Shown piece after piece: positions 15,770 through 23,434 of a stretch of DNA of 64,000 bases. Made by a program: the position numbers and the translations under genes. Under the pieces are notes generated by a model. That model was not told the DNA's origin. It saw only the letters and a list, made by a program, of their open reading frames with translations, and made no database searches. Each line of letters opens with the position of its first letter. The first letter of the stretch is position 1. Origin of the DNA: Prevotella sp. UBA2809 (GTDB taxonomy: Bacteria > Bacteroidota > Bacteroidia > Bacteroidales > Bacteroidaceae); assembly GCA_002351725.1 (NCBI GenBank), contig DEHD01000025.1, positions 126,353-190,352 of the forward strand, given 5' to 3'.

Positions 15770-16026
15770 CCTTTAGTAAGATTTAGATTCACACGCTCAT
15801 TTGGAGACTCTATATTATAAGACTCAAGAATGTTGCCTGTGAGTGAAATGACCTGAAGAACTTTACCCTGAGCACCAGTTACTATAACTGTTTTACCTTC
15901 AACAGAGATAGTAATAGAAGGTCCGTCAACCTGTGCCGAAGGGGCTGGGTCGAGGAACAAACTGGTAGCTGTTATAGGGGCAGCCATCAAGCATAATATG
16001 GTTGATATGAGTACAATTTTCCGCAT
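15718..16026 (-). CDS. Small secreted protein resembling a stand-alone type IX sorting-type domain
   Basis: A 102-residue protein starting at MRKIVLIST (ATG at 16026; an in-frame TTG lies two codons upstream). A signal peptide covers about residues 1-20. The mature part is one small beta-rich domain with VEGKTVIVTGAQGKVLQVISL and the ending GCYILKVDKVVRKVSIQ. That pattern resembles the C-terminal sorting domains of type IX secretion cargo, but here there is no passenger in front of it. It begins the operon that continues with L,D-transpeptidase, ECF sigma, anti-sigma and Spy-like genes. Function is unknown; it may be a small surface or periplasmic adaptor. The similarity to sorting domains is an inference from motif shape. 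Confidence 0.7.
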   Translation of the reverse strand: MRKIVLISTILCLMAAPITATSLFLDPAPSAQVDGPSITISVEGKTVIVTGAQGKVLQVISLTGNILESYNIESPNERVNLNLTKGCYILKVDKVVRKVSIQ

Positions 16027-16048
16027 ATACAACTATTTATAGTTGGGG

Positions 16049-16079
16049 CAAAGATAGATATTTATTCCGAACTGACAAA
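16049..16079 (-). promoter_or_regulatory. Consensus promoter of the L,D-transpeptidase/ECF sigma operon
   Basis: On the minus strand TTTG (16079-16076), a 19-bp spacer, then TATCTTTG (16056-16049), 22 bp before the ATG at 16026. No further promoter of this type is seen between the five genes, so they are probably one transcript. Confidence 0.75.
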
Positions 16080-16112
16080 ATTTTAAGCAAAAAAAATGTA
16101 TTTTAAAGGCTT

Positions 16113-17027
16113 TTATACATCAAAAACATCCATTTCGTTAGTCAAAAAGCTGTTTTCAAACACTTCTTTTGCCTGATTCAGCAACACTGTTTCGTCTTCA
16201 TATCTGGAGCTATAATGGCCTAAAAGCAACTTACCTACCCCAGCATCGCGAGCAACCATAGCTGCCTGACGGGCTGTGGAGTGACAATACTTCTCAGCCT
16301 GTGGCAGATGGTCATCACCATAGGTACTCTCGTGATAAAGCGTACTTACTCCCTTAACCTCTTTCCAAAGTTCAGGAATATAGCGGGTATCCGAAAGATA
16401 TGCATAGCTACGGACAGAATCAGCAGGTGTAACCAATCGCGAGTTGGGTATTACCTCGCCATCAGGCATAGTCCAATCAGCACCACATTTTATGTTATTA
16501 ACCTGAGAATTAGGTATATTATAGCAATCCATCATATCACGACGGATATGTGGCTGCGATGGTTTCTCGCTGATAAGATAGCCACAACAAGGCATTCGAT
16601 GAATCAAGGGGATACTCTCGACGGTGATGCTCCTATCTTCAAAAACCACACTCCGTTTAGTGGTATCAACAGGATAGAACACGACCTCGAATCCCAAATC
16701 ATGTGTATAGAATTTTAACTGTCTATCAAGTTCATCTCCCAGCTCCTTTGGACCATGTACATGCAACTTCGCTGTACGACCTAACAGGCCAAAGGTAGAG
16801 ATCATACCAATCAAACCAAAACAATGATCGCCATGAAGATGAGTGATAAACACATGACTCAGTTTAGTAAAGCGAACCCTACACTTTCGCAATTGCATCT
16901 GAGTTCCCTCAGCGCAATCCAGCATCAGCACCTTTTCACGAACTTCGACCACCTGCGACGATGCATAATGGCGAAGTGTAGGCAAGGCACTTCCGCAACC
17001 TAATATATGTACTCTGAACGGCTCCAA
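16113..17027 (-). CDS. rnz: Ribonuclease Z
   Basis: A 304-residue metallo-beta-lactamase-fold nuclease. The zinc-binding signature THLHGDHCFGL carries His63, His65, Asp67 and His68. Other family blocks are LGCGSALPT near the N-terminus, LDCAEGTQMQL, LSDTRY and the C-terminal LGHYSSRY. The enzyme cuts pre-tRNA at the 3' end to allow CCA addition. The reading frame begins with a TTG codon at 17027, 5 bp after the stop of the upstream lipoprotein gene; no in-frame ATG precedes the conserved N-terminus, so TTG is the likely start. It is the third gene of a mazG-lipoprotein-rnz unit. Confidence 0.95.
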   Translation of the reverse strand: MEPFRVHILGCGSALPTLRHYASSQVVEVREKVLMLDCAEGTQMQLRKCRVRFTKLSHVFITHLHGDHCFGLIGMISTFGLLGRTAKLHVHGPKELGDELDRQLKFYTHDLGFEVVFYPVDTTKRSVVFEDRSITVESIPLIHRMPCCGYLISEKPSQPHIRRDMMDCYNIPNSQVNNIKCGADWTMPDGEVIPNSRLVTPADSVRSYAYLSDTRYIPELWKEVKGVSTLYHESTYGDDHLPQAEKYCHSTARQAAMVARDAGVGKLLLGHYSSRYEDETVLLNQAKEVFENSFLTNEMDVFDV

Positions 17028-17032
17028 ATGTA

Positions 17033-17719
17033 TTACATTTTCATGAATTCATCCTGATGCTCCTCAAGCTTCAATCCATGAAGATCAGGCTTTGGTTTCT
17101 CCTTCCAACGAGAGTACTCAAGAGTCTCTTCTTCGTCCTGAGGTTTACCAATAGTCTTATAGATAAGCGTATCCTGCGAAAGTTTCAGAATATCATAGTA
17201 ATCAGTTTCTTCTGACTGACCTCCTCCTTCGCGAATAGAAGTAATCTCAAGTTGTCCGTTAAAAATTCTCCAAGTACGGTATGTGATATTTGTCATCTCA
17301 ATTGACTCTGCCACGCCTCCCTCTTTGATACGGATACCAACCTCATCGCTACCATCCAGAGGATCAGGCATCACCCAGTCGCCTAATAAATAGTTAATAT
17401 TTATCACCTGTGTAGCTTCTGTCTGTTTCTTATTGGTCATGATGGCCAATCTATCGCCCACTCTCACAGCACCAAGCATCTTATGATTGTTCTGCGCAGG
17501 TGTGATGTCGAGTGTCAGCGTATCACCATTATCAGTAACCACCTTCAGTTGGGTTGCTGATGGAATACTACCGCAAAGTCCGTAAACGGTATGGTCACGA
17601 ATAAGATCGTTAACATCAACGGTATCTTCCTCACGCTCAGCCTGATGACGACTTCCGCCACCACAACTCAGCAACATCACAGTGGTCAACACCACACTCA
17701 GAAATAATAGTTTTTTCAT
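17033..17719 (-). CDS. Predicted lipoprotein with lipocalin-like C-terminal part
   Basis: A 228-residue protein starting at MKKLLFLS (ATG at 17719; a TTG eight codons upstream is also open). The lipobox is LLSC, followed by GGGSRHQ and an acidic linker. The N-terminal half (about 45-110) looks like a small beta domain (VYGLCGSIPSATQLKVVTD). The C-terminal half (about 115-190) has LGDWVMPDP, RTWRIFNGQLEI and YDILKLSQDTLIYK, the layout of small lipocalin-like lipoproteins common in Bacteroidetes. It lies between mazG and rnz with short spacers and is presumably co-transcribed. Function is unknown; the lipocalin assignment is tentative. Confidence 0.7.
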   Translation of the reverse strand: MKKLLFLSVVLTTVMLLSCGGGSRHQAEREEDTVDVNDLIRDHTVYGLCGSIPSATQLKVVTDNGDTLTLDITPAQNNHKMLGAVRVGDRLAIMTNKKQTEATQVININYLLGDWVMPDPLDGSDEVGIRIKEGGVAESIEMTNITYRTWRIFNGQLEITSIREGGGQSEETDYYDILKLSQDTLIYKTIGKPQDEEETLEYSRWKEKPKPDLHGLKLEEHQDEFMKM

Positions 17720-17749
17720 ATCTTTACTTTTTTGTTTTAGCAACGGACT

Positions 17750-18607
17750 TCAGGACTTTAAGACTTTTTTTGCCTCGTTCCAAAGGGCGTCCATCTCGCC
17801 TAAGGTCATATCCTTCAGAGGTTTACCAATCTTGATGCTATGCGCCTCGATATAATTGAACCTGTCGATAAACTTGCGATTGGTCTTTTCGAGAGCATTA
17901 TCAGGATTGAGCTTATACAAGCGGGCAGCATTGATAACACTGAACAGGAAATCACCAAGCTCCTCTGTAGAATGCTCTTTGTCATTCTTTTCAAGCTCGA
18001 CCTCAAGTTCTGAAAGTTCCTCACGAACCTTCTTCCAAACATCCTGACGATCTTCCCAGTCAAAGCCAACATTGCGGGCCTTATCCTGTATACGATAAGC
18101 CTTAATGAGTGATGGCAGAGCATCAGGAACTCCAGAAAGAACAGATTCGTTACCATCTTTCTCCTTGAGTTTTATCTGTTCCCAATTTTCAAGAACCTGT
18201 CCTACAGTGTTCACCTTAGTAACCTCAGCGTCAGTACTATCCTCTGGTACGTATGGCAGTGGCTTTGGATCTTCAGCATCTACCTGTGAAGGATGATAGA
18301 CATGCGGATGACGTGTTATCATCTTGCGAGTGAGGGCATTGCAGACATCAGCCATATCAAACTGACTCTTTTCCTCAGCAATCTTGGCATAGAAACAGAT
18401 GTGAAGCAATACATCGCCTAACTCCTTGCAAATATCAGGGATATCATTCTTGATGAGTGCATCGCAGAGCTCATAAGTCTCTTCGATGGTATTGGGTCGA
18501 AGACTCTCGTTGGTTTGCTTTTTGTCCCAAGGACAATTCGCTCTCAACGCATCTAAAACGTCAAGAAACCGTCCAAAAGCCTTCATTTTTTCTTCTTTTG
18601 TATGCAT
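17750..18607 (-). CDS. mazG: Nucleoside triphosphate pyrophosphohydrolase MazG
   Basis: A 285-residue protein with two MazG-type helical domains. The first contains the substrate/metal motifs CPWDKKQTNESLRPNTIEETYE and ELGDVLLHICFYAKI; the second contains TEELGDFLFSVINAARL. The enzyme hydrolyses NTPs, including non-canonical ones, to NMP and pyrophosphate. EExxE- and ExxD-type metal ligands are present in both halves. The length is close to E. coli MazG. It is the first gene of a mazG-lipoprotein-rnz unit, and a -7 box is present at 18634-18627. The divergent valS promoter lies within 30 bp. Confidence 0.95.
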   Translation of the reverse strand: MHTKEEKMKAFGRFLDVLDALRANCPWDKKQTNESLRPNTIEETYELCDALIKNDIPDICKELGDVLLHICFYAKIAEEKSQFDMADVCNALTRKMITRHPHVYHPSQVDAEDPKPLPYVPEDSTDAEVTKVNTVGQVLENWEQIKLKEKDGNESVLSGVPDALPSLIKAYRIQDKARNVGFDWEDRQDVWKKVREELSELEVELEKNDKEHSTEELGDFLFSVINAARLYKLNPDNALEKTNRKFIDRFNYIEAHSIKIGKPLKDMTLGEMDALWNEAKKVLKS

Positions 18608-18626
18608 AAATCAATTATTTTCCGTG

Positions 18627-18634
18627 CAAAAGTA
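18627..18634 (-). promoter_or_regulatory. Probable -7 box for mazG
   Basis: TACTTTTG on the minus strand, 19 bp upstream of the mazG ATG at 18607. No clear -33 box. Confidence 0.45.
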
Positions 18635-18656
18635 CTAATTTTAAATGGAAATTTAG

Positions 18657-18664
18657 TAATTTTG
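18657..18664 (+). promoter_or_regulatory. Probable -7 box for valS
   Basis: TAATTTTG matches TAnnTTTG, 32 bp upstream of the valS ATG. No TTTG is seen at -33. Confidence 0.45.
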
Positions 18665-18696
18665 CAGCGATTTTTGAAAATATTATAATATTATAT

Positions 18697-21411
18697 ATGG
18701 AATTAGCAAGTAAATACGACCCAAAAGAGGTCGAATCGAAATGGTATCAGTACTGGCTGGACAATAAGCTCTTTGCCAGTAAACCCGATGGACGCGAACC
18801 TTACACTATCGTAATTCCGCCCCCCAATGTAACAGGTGTGCTCCACATGGGCCACATGTTGAACAACACAATCCAGGACATCTTGGTACGTCGTGCCCGT
18901 ATGGAGGGCAAGAACGCATGCTGGGTTCCAGGAACCGACCATGCTTCTATCGCTACTGAGGCTAAGGTAGTAAAGAAGTTGGCTGAACAGGGTATCAAGA
19001 AGCACGACCTTACTCGCGAGCAGTTCCTTGAGCACGCTTGGGATTGGACCAACGAGCACGGTGGCATCATCCTGAAGCAGTTGCGCCGCCTGGGTGCCAG
19101 CTGTGACTGGGATCGTACAGCATTCACTATGGACGAGAAGCGCAGCGAAAGCGTTATCAAGGTTTTCGTTGACCTCTATAACAAAGGACTCATCTACCGC
19201 GGACTCCGTATGGTAAACTGGGATCCTAAGGCTCTTACCGCTCTTTCGACTGAGGAGGTTATCTATAAAGAGGAGCAGAGCCATCTTTTCCACTTGAAAT
19301 ATTACGTAGCTGACATTGAAGATGGAACATTGAACATTGAACAAATACAGAACGAAGGCAATGTAGTTCACAAGGATGAGAAGGGCTACTATGCAGTAGT
19401 TGCAACAACCCGTCCTGAGACCATCATGGGTGATACCGCTATGTGTATCAACCCTAAGGATCCAAAGAACCAGTGGCTTAAGGGCCGCAAGGTTATTGTT
19501 CCTCTGGTAAACCGTGTGATTCCTGTAATAGAGGACCGTTATGTAGACATCGAGTTTGGTACTGGTTGTTTGAAGGTAACACCTGCACACGACACCAACG
19601 ACTACATGCTGGGTAAGACTCACAACCTCGAGACTATCGACATCTTCAATCCAGATGGAACCATCAGCGAGCAGAGCCCACTCTATGTTGGCATGGATCG
19701 CATGGATTGTCGTAAGCAGATCAGCAAAGACCTGCAGGCAGCAGGATTGATGGAGAAGATTGAGGACTATATTAATAAGGTAGGCTACTCAGAGCGCAAC
19801 CCTGATACAGCCATCGAGCCACGTCTCTCACTGCAGTGGTTCCTCAAGATGCAGCACTTTGCCGACATCGCCCTGCCACCAGTAATGAACGATGAACTGA
19901 AGTTCTATCCTGCTAAATACAAGAACACCTACAAGAACTGGTTGGAGAACATCCAAGACTGGTGTATCTCACGTCAGCTCTGGTGGGGCCATCGCATCCC
20001 TGCATATTACTACAACGAGAACGACGATTATGTTGTAGCCGAGAATGCAGAGAAGGCACTTGAGCTGGCTCGCGAGAAGAGCGGTAATGCGAATCTGCAG
20101 GCATCAGACCTTCGTCAGGACGAGGACGCACTCGACACATGGTTCTCATCATGGTTGTGGCCAATCTCTCTGTTCGACGGTATTAACAATCCTGGCAACG
20201 AGGAGATTAACTACTACTACCCCACTTCTGACCTTGTAACAGGTCCGGATATCATCTTCTTCTGGGTAGCTCGTATGATCATGGCTGGTGAGGAGTACAT
20301 TGGCAAGTTCCCATTCAAGAACGTTTACTTCACTGGTATCGTTCGCGATAAGCTGGGACGTAAGATGTCTAAGTCACTTGGTAACAGCCCTGATCCAATT
20401 GAGTTGATCGAGAAGTTTGGTGCTGATGGCGTTCGTATGGGTATGATGCTCTCTGCACCTGCTGGTAACGATATTCTGTTCGACGAGGCACTGTGCGAGC
20501 AGGGACGTAACTTTAACAATAAGATCTGGAATGCCTTCCGTCTGGTTAAGGGTTGGAAGGTTGCTGATATCGAGCAGCCAGAGGCTGGCAAGACAGCTAC
20601 CGCATGGTTCGAGGCTAAACTGCGCCAGACCAATGCCGAGGTTAACGATCTCTTCAAGAAGTATCGTATCAGTGAGGCTCTGATGGCTGTTTACAAGCTG
20701 TTCTGGGATGAGTTCTCGAGCTGGTATCTGGAAATGGTTAAGCCCGCATATATCAATGGTGAGCCTCAGCCTATCGACAAGCAGACATACGACAAGTCTC
20801 TTGAGTTCTTCGAGATTCTGCTTAAGATGCTGCACCCATTCATGCCATTCATCACTGAGGAGCTGTGGCAGCACCTCTACGACCGTAAGGATGGTGAGAG
20901 CATCATGCGCGTAAGTCTGGAGCTCCCTGCTCCTACTAAGGCTGACGACGAGTTGACAGCTAAGATAGAGAATGTTAAGCAGATTGTATCAGGTGTTCGT
21001 ATGGTTCGTAACCAGAAGAACATTGCTCCAAAGGAGCAGCTCGACCTACAAGTTGTCGGCAAGAACGACTATGCTGAGTTTGATGCAGTTACAATCAAGA
21101 TGGCAAACCTGAAGAGCATTAACGTGGTAGCCGAGAAGGATGCAACAGCTTCAGCCTTCATGGTTGGAACAGACGAGTTTGCAGTACCTGTTGGTGACAT
21201 GATTGATGTTGAGGCAGAGATTGCCAAGATGGAAGCTCAGCTGCAGCACCTCGAAGGTTTCCTCGCTGGTGTAAAGAAGAAGCTCAGCAACGAGCGCTTT
21301 GTAGCCAATGCTCCTGAGGCTGTTGTAGCACTCGAGCGTAAAAAGCAGAGTGACTCTGAAGAGAAGATTGCCTCTCTGAAAGAAAGCATCGCTGCTCTGA
21401 AGAACAAATAA
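18697..21411 (+). CDS. valS: Valyl-tRNA synthetase
   Basis: A 904-residue class I aminoacyl-tRNA synthetase. The HIGH motif is PPNVTGVLHMGHML (His50-Met-Gly-His53) and the KMSKS motif is GRKMSKSLGN near residue 556. The editing domain shows TTRPETIMGDTAMC (about 235-250). The C-terminal helical arm (about 840-904) is a coiled coil (EAEIAKMEAQLQHLEGFLAG). It charges tRNA-Val with valine. Between residues about 205 and 232, just before the editing motif, is a stretch (DGTLNIEQIQNEG) encoded in part by tandem AACATTG heptamers, which may be a lineage-specific insertion. A strong hairpin terminator follows. Confidence 0.98.
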   Translation: MELASKYDPKEVESKWYQYWLDNKLFASKPDGREPYTIVIPPPNVTGVLHMGHMLNNTIQDILVRRARMEGKNACWVPGTDHASIATEAKVVKKLAEQGIKKHDLTREQFLEHAWDWTNEHGGIILKQLRRLGASCDWDRTAFTMDEKRSESVIKVFVDLYNKGLIYRGLRMVNWDPKALTALSTEEVIYKEEQSHLFHLKYYVADIEDGTLNIEQIQNEGNVVHKDEKGYYAVVATTRPETIMGDTAMCINPKDPKNQWLKGRKVIVPLVNRVIPVIEDRYVDIEFGTGCLKVTPAHDTNDYMLGKTHNLETIDIFNPDGTISEQSPLYVGMDRMDCRKQISKDLQAAGLMEKIEDYINKVGYSERNPDTAIEPRLSLQWFLKMQHFADIALPPVMNDELKFYPAKYKNTYKNWLENIQDWCISRQLWWGHRIPAYYYNENDDYVVAENAEKALELAREKSGNANLQASDLRQDEDALDTWFSSWLWPISLFDGINNPGNEEINYYYPTSDLVTGPDIIFFWVARMIMAGEEYIGKFPFKNVYFTGIVRDKLGRKMSKSLGNSPDPIELIEKFGADGVRMGMMLSAPAGNDILFDEALCEQGRNFNNKIWNAFRLVKGWKVADIEQPEAGKTATAWFEAKLRQTNAEVNDLFKKYRISEALMAVYKLFWDEFSSWYLEMVKPAYINGEPQPIDKQTYDKSLEFFEILLKMLHPFMPFITEELWQHLYDRKDGESIMRVSLELPAPTKADDELTAKIENVKQIVSGVRMVRNQKNIAPKEQLDLQVVGKNDYAEFDAVTIKMANLKSINVVAEKDATASAFMVGTDEFAVPVGDMIDVEAEIAKMEAQLQHLEGFLAGVKKKLSNERFVANAPEAVVALERKKQSDSEEKIASLKESIAALKNK
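19326..19344 (+). repeat. AACATTG heptamers inside valS
   Basis: AACATTG occurs head-to-tail at 19326-19332 and 19333-19339, and a partial third unit AACAA follows. It encodes part of TLNIEQI. The unit resembles the short tandem motifs found in several intergenic spacers of this window. Confidence 0.5.
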
Positions 21412-21415
21412 TTAA

Positions 21416-21440
21416 AATCCCCTCCGCTTTGGAGGGGATT
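21416..21440. terminator. Bidirectional terminator between valS and dsbD
   Basis: Perfect 10-bp stem AATCCCCTCC (21416-21425) and GGAGGGGATT (21431-21440) with loop GCTTT, 4 bp after the valS stop and 2 bp after the dsbD stop on the other strand. It can serve both convergent genes. Confidence 0.85.
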
Positions 21441-21442
21441 AA

Positions 21443-23419
21443 TTATTTCGCTAAGCCTTTATTCAAGAAATCAATATAACCTTGAATATCCTCATCATAT
21501 GAACGGCTGCCCGCTAACGGGTGGCCTTCTTCGTTTAACAGCACGTAGAACGGTTGGGCGTTAGCTCCAAACTTTACACGCTGCAGATAGCTCCACTTAT
21601 CACCAACAGTGCGCAAAGTGCGCTTCTGTCCATTCTCCTCTACTTCAATAGGAGTATCAAGTGGAGTCTTATCATCAACATACAGTGAGATAAGGATATA
21701 CTTATTGTTCAGGATATCAGCCACCTGAGGATCGCTCCATACGGCAGCCTCCATCTTACGACAGTTGACACATCCAAAGCCTGTAAAGTCGATTATTACA
21801 GGTTTGTGCTCAGCCTTAGCAGCAGCCATACCCTGTTCATAATCCTTGTATTTTGCCTCAGTCACAGTCTTCTGCAAGTTAAAATCCTGAGTATTCATTG
21901 GTGGTGCAAAGGCAGAGATAGCCTTAAGCGGAGCACCCCACAGACCAGGAATCATATATACCGTAAAGGCTAATGACGCCATAGCGAGAAAGAATCGTGG
22001 TACGTTGGTACGACGGTCGTCATCATCGTGCGGGAACTTAATCCATCCAAGGAGATATGCACCTAACAATCCGAAGATGATAATCCACAATGAGAGGAAC
22101 ACCTCACGATCGAGGATATGCCACCCATAAGCCAGATCAGCCACACTCAGGAACTTAAGAGCAAAAGCCAGTTCGATAAAGCCAAGAGTTACCTTGATTA
22201 CATTCATCCAACCACCTGACTTAGGTGCAGACTTAAGCAGTGAGGGGAACATGGCGAAGAGTGTGAATGGAATAGCCAATGCTATGGCAAAGCCCAGCAT
22301 ACCAATGGTTGGCGCCACAATACTGCCCTGAGTTGACACAGCCACAAGCAGAAATCCGATGATAGGACCAGTGCAAGAGAATGACACCAAAGCCAGCGTG
22401 AATGCCATAAGGAAGATGCTAAGCAATCCTGTGGTACTCTCTGATTTCTCATCTATCTTAGTTGACCATGATGATGGCAGGGTAATCTCGAACGCTCCAA
22501 GGAACGAAGCAGCGAATACCACCAACAACAGACAGAAGAAGATATTAAACACTGCATTTGTAGCCAATGCATTAAGAGCGCTGGCACCAAAGAGCAATGT
22601 TACAGCCAAACCAAGCAACACATATATCACCACGATGCTCAGACCATAGGTTGTTGCCTCGCGGATAGCCTTAGAGCGATCCTTGTTTCTCTTCAAGAAG
22701 AAGGATACTGTCATAGGGATGATAGGCCATACACATGGAGTGAACAATGCGATGAATCCACCAAGCAATCCCTCAATGAATATCAGCCACAATGCCATAT
22801 TCTCTGTTGGAGCTGTATCACCATTGAATGCCTGCAGCTCTGAAATAACAGGTGTCCACAGATCGTCAGCAACAACAACTTTATCAACAACAGCACTATC
22901 TACAGGTGCTACGACTTTTGCTGTATCTACCTCTGGAGTTTCTTTTTCCTCAGGTGTCTCTTCAATCGGGCTCTTTCCACTTTGTTTAAAAGCTGCCTCT
23001 GATGGAGGAAGACATGATTGGTCATTGCAGGCGCCGTATTCTACGTAGCAATCGATATCATACTTTGGCTTGGTAAACTTAATTTTCTGCACAAAGGTTA
23101 CCGCCTTTTCGAAATAGCGAACCTCCATATCAAAGAGTTTATCAAACTGCTTTATCTCATTGCCACGAGCTTGCAGTTTTCCGACAGTCTCGACACCATC
23201 CATCTTCACCTTATTAAATGATGCTGATATCGGGCCGTCATTACCCAGGCCTGTAGAATACACATGCCAACCTGGATCGATAGTTGCCTTGAATATAATC
23301 TCGGCCTCGCCATTCTTAAGTTCCTTCAACTGAGTAGTGAAGTGGACAGGGTCCATCATCTGAGCCTTGGCAGCAATGACTGCTACCAAGAGCATCCATA
23401 TAGTTAAGAGTCTCTTCAT
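21443..23419 (-). CDS. dsbD: Thiol:disulfide interchange protein DsbD
   Basis: A 658-residue inner-membrane protein. The signal peptide is at 1-19. The periplasmic N-terminal DsbD-alpha-like domain (about 20-150) has the cysteines of YVEYGACNDQSCLPP. A central CcdA-like domain of about eight membrane helices (about 205-480) contains FTPCVWPIIPM and SFSCTGPIIGF, whose Cys pair carries electrons across the membrane. The C-terminal thioredoxin domain has DFTGFGCVNCRKME with the active-site CVNC near 548. It transfers reducing power from cytoplasmic thioredoxin to periplasmic disulfide isomerases and cytochrome-maturation proteins. It lies 15 bp after glnN and may be co-transcribed. Confidence 0.93.
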   Translation of the reverse strand: MKRLLTIWMLLVAVIAAKAQMMDPVHFTTQLKELKNGEAEIIFKATIDPGWHVYSTGLGNDGPISASFNKVKMDGVETVGKLQARGNEIKQFDKLFDMEVRYFEKAVTFVQKIKFTKPKYDIDCYVEYGACNDQSCLPPSEAAFKQSGKSPIEETPEEKETPEVDTAKVVAPVDSAVVDKVVVADDLWTPVISELQAFNGDTAPTENMALWLIFIEGLLGGFIALFTPCVWPIIPMTVSFFLKRNKDRSKAIREATTYGLSIVVIYVLLGLAVTLLFGASALNALATNAVFNIFFCLLLVVFAASFLGAFEITLPSSWSTKIDEKSESTTGLLSIFLMAFTLALVSFSCTGPIIGFLLVAVSTQGSIVAPTIGMLGFAIALAIPFTLFAMFPSLLKSAPKSGGWMNVIKVTLGFIELAFALKFLSVADLAYGWHILDREVFLSLWIIIFGLLGAYLLGWIKFPHDDDDRRTNVPRFFLAMASLAFTVYMIPGLWGAPLKAISAFAPPMNTQDFNLQKTVTEAKYKDYEQGMAAAKAEHKPVIIDFTGFGCVNCRKMEAAVWSDPQVADILNNKYILISLYVDDKTPLDTPIEVEENGQKRTLRTVGDKWSYLQRVKFGANAQPFYVLLNEEGHPLAGSRSYDEDIQGYIDFLNKGLAK

Positions 23420-23434
23420 TTTTGTGCGACTGAC

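Noticed and set aside
18703..19623. 306-codon open frame opposite valS
   Set aside because: It lies fully antisense to a highly conserved synthetase gene, has no family features, and is open because of valS codon bias.
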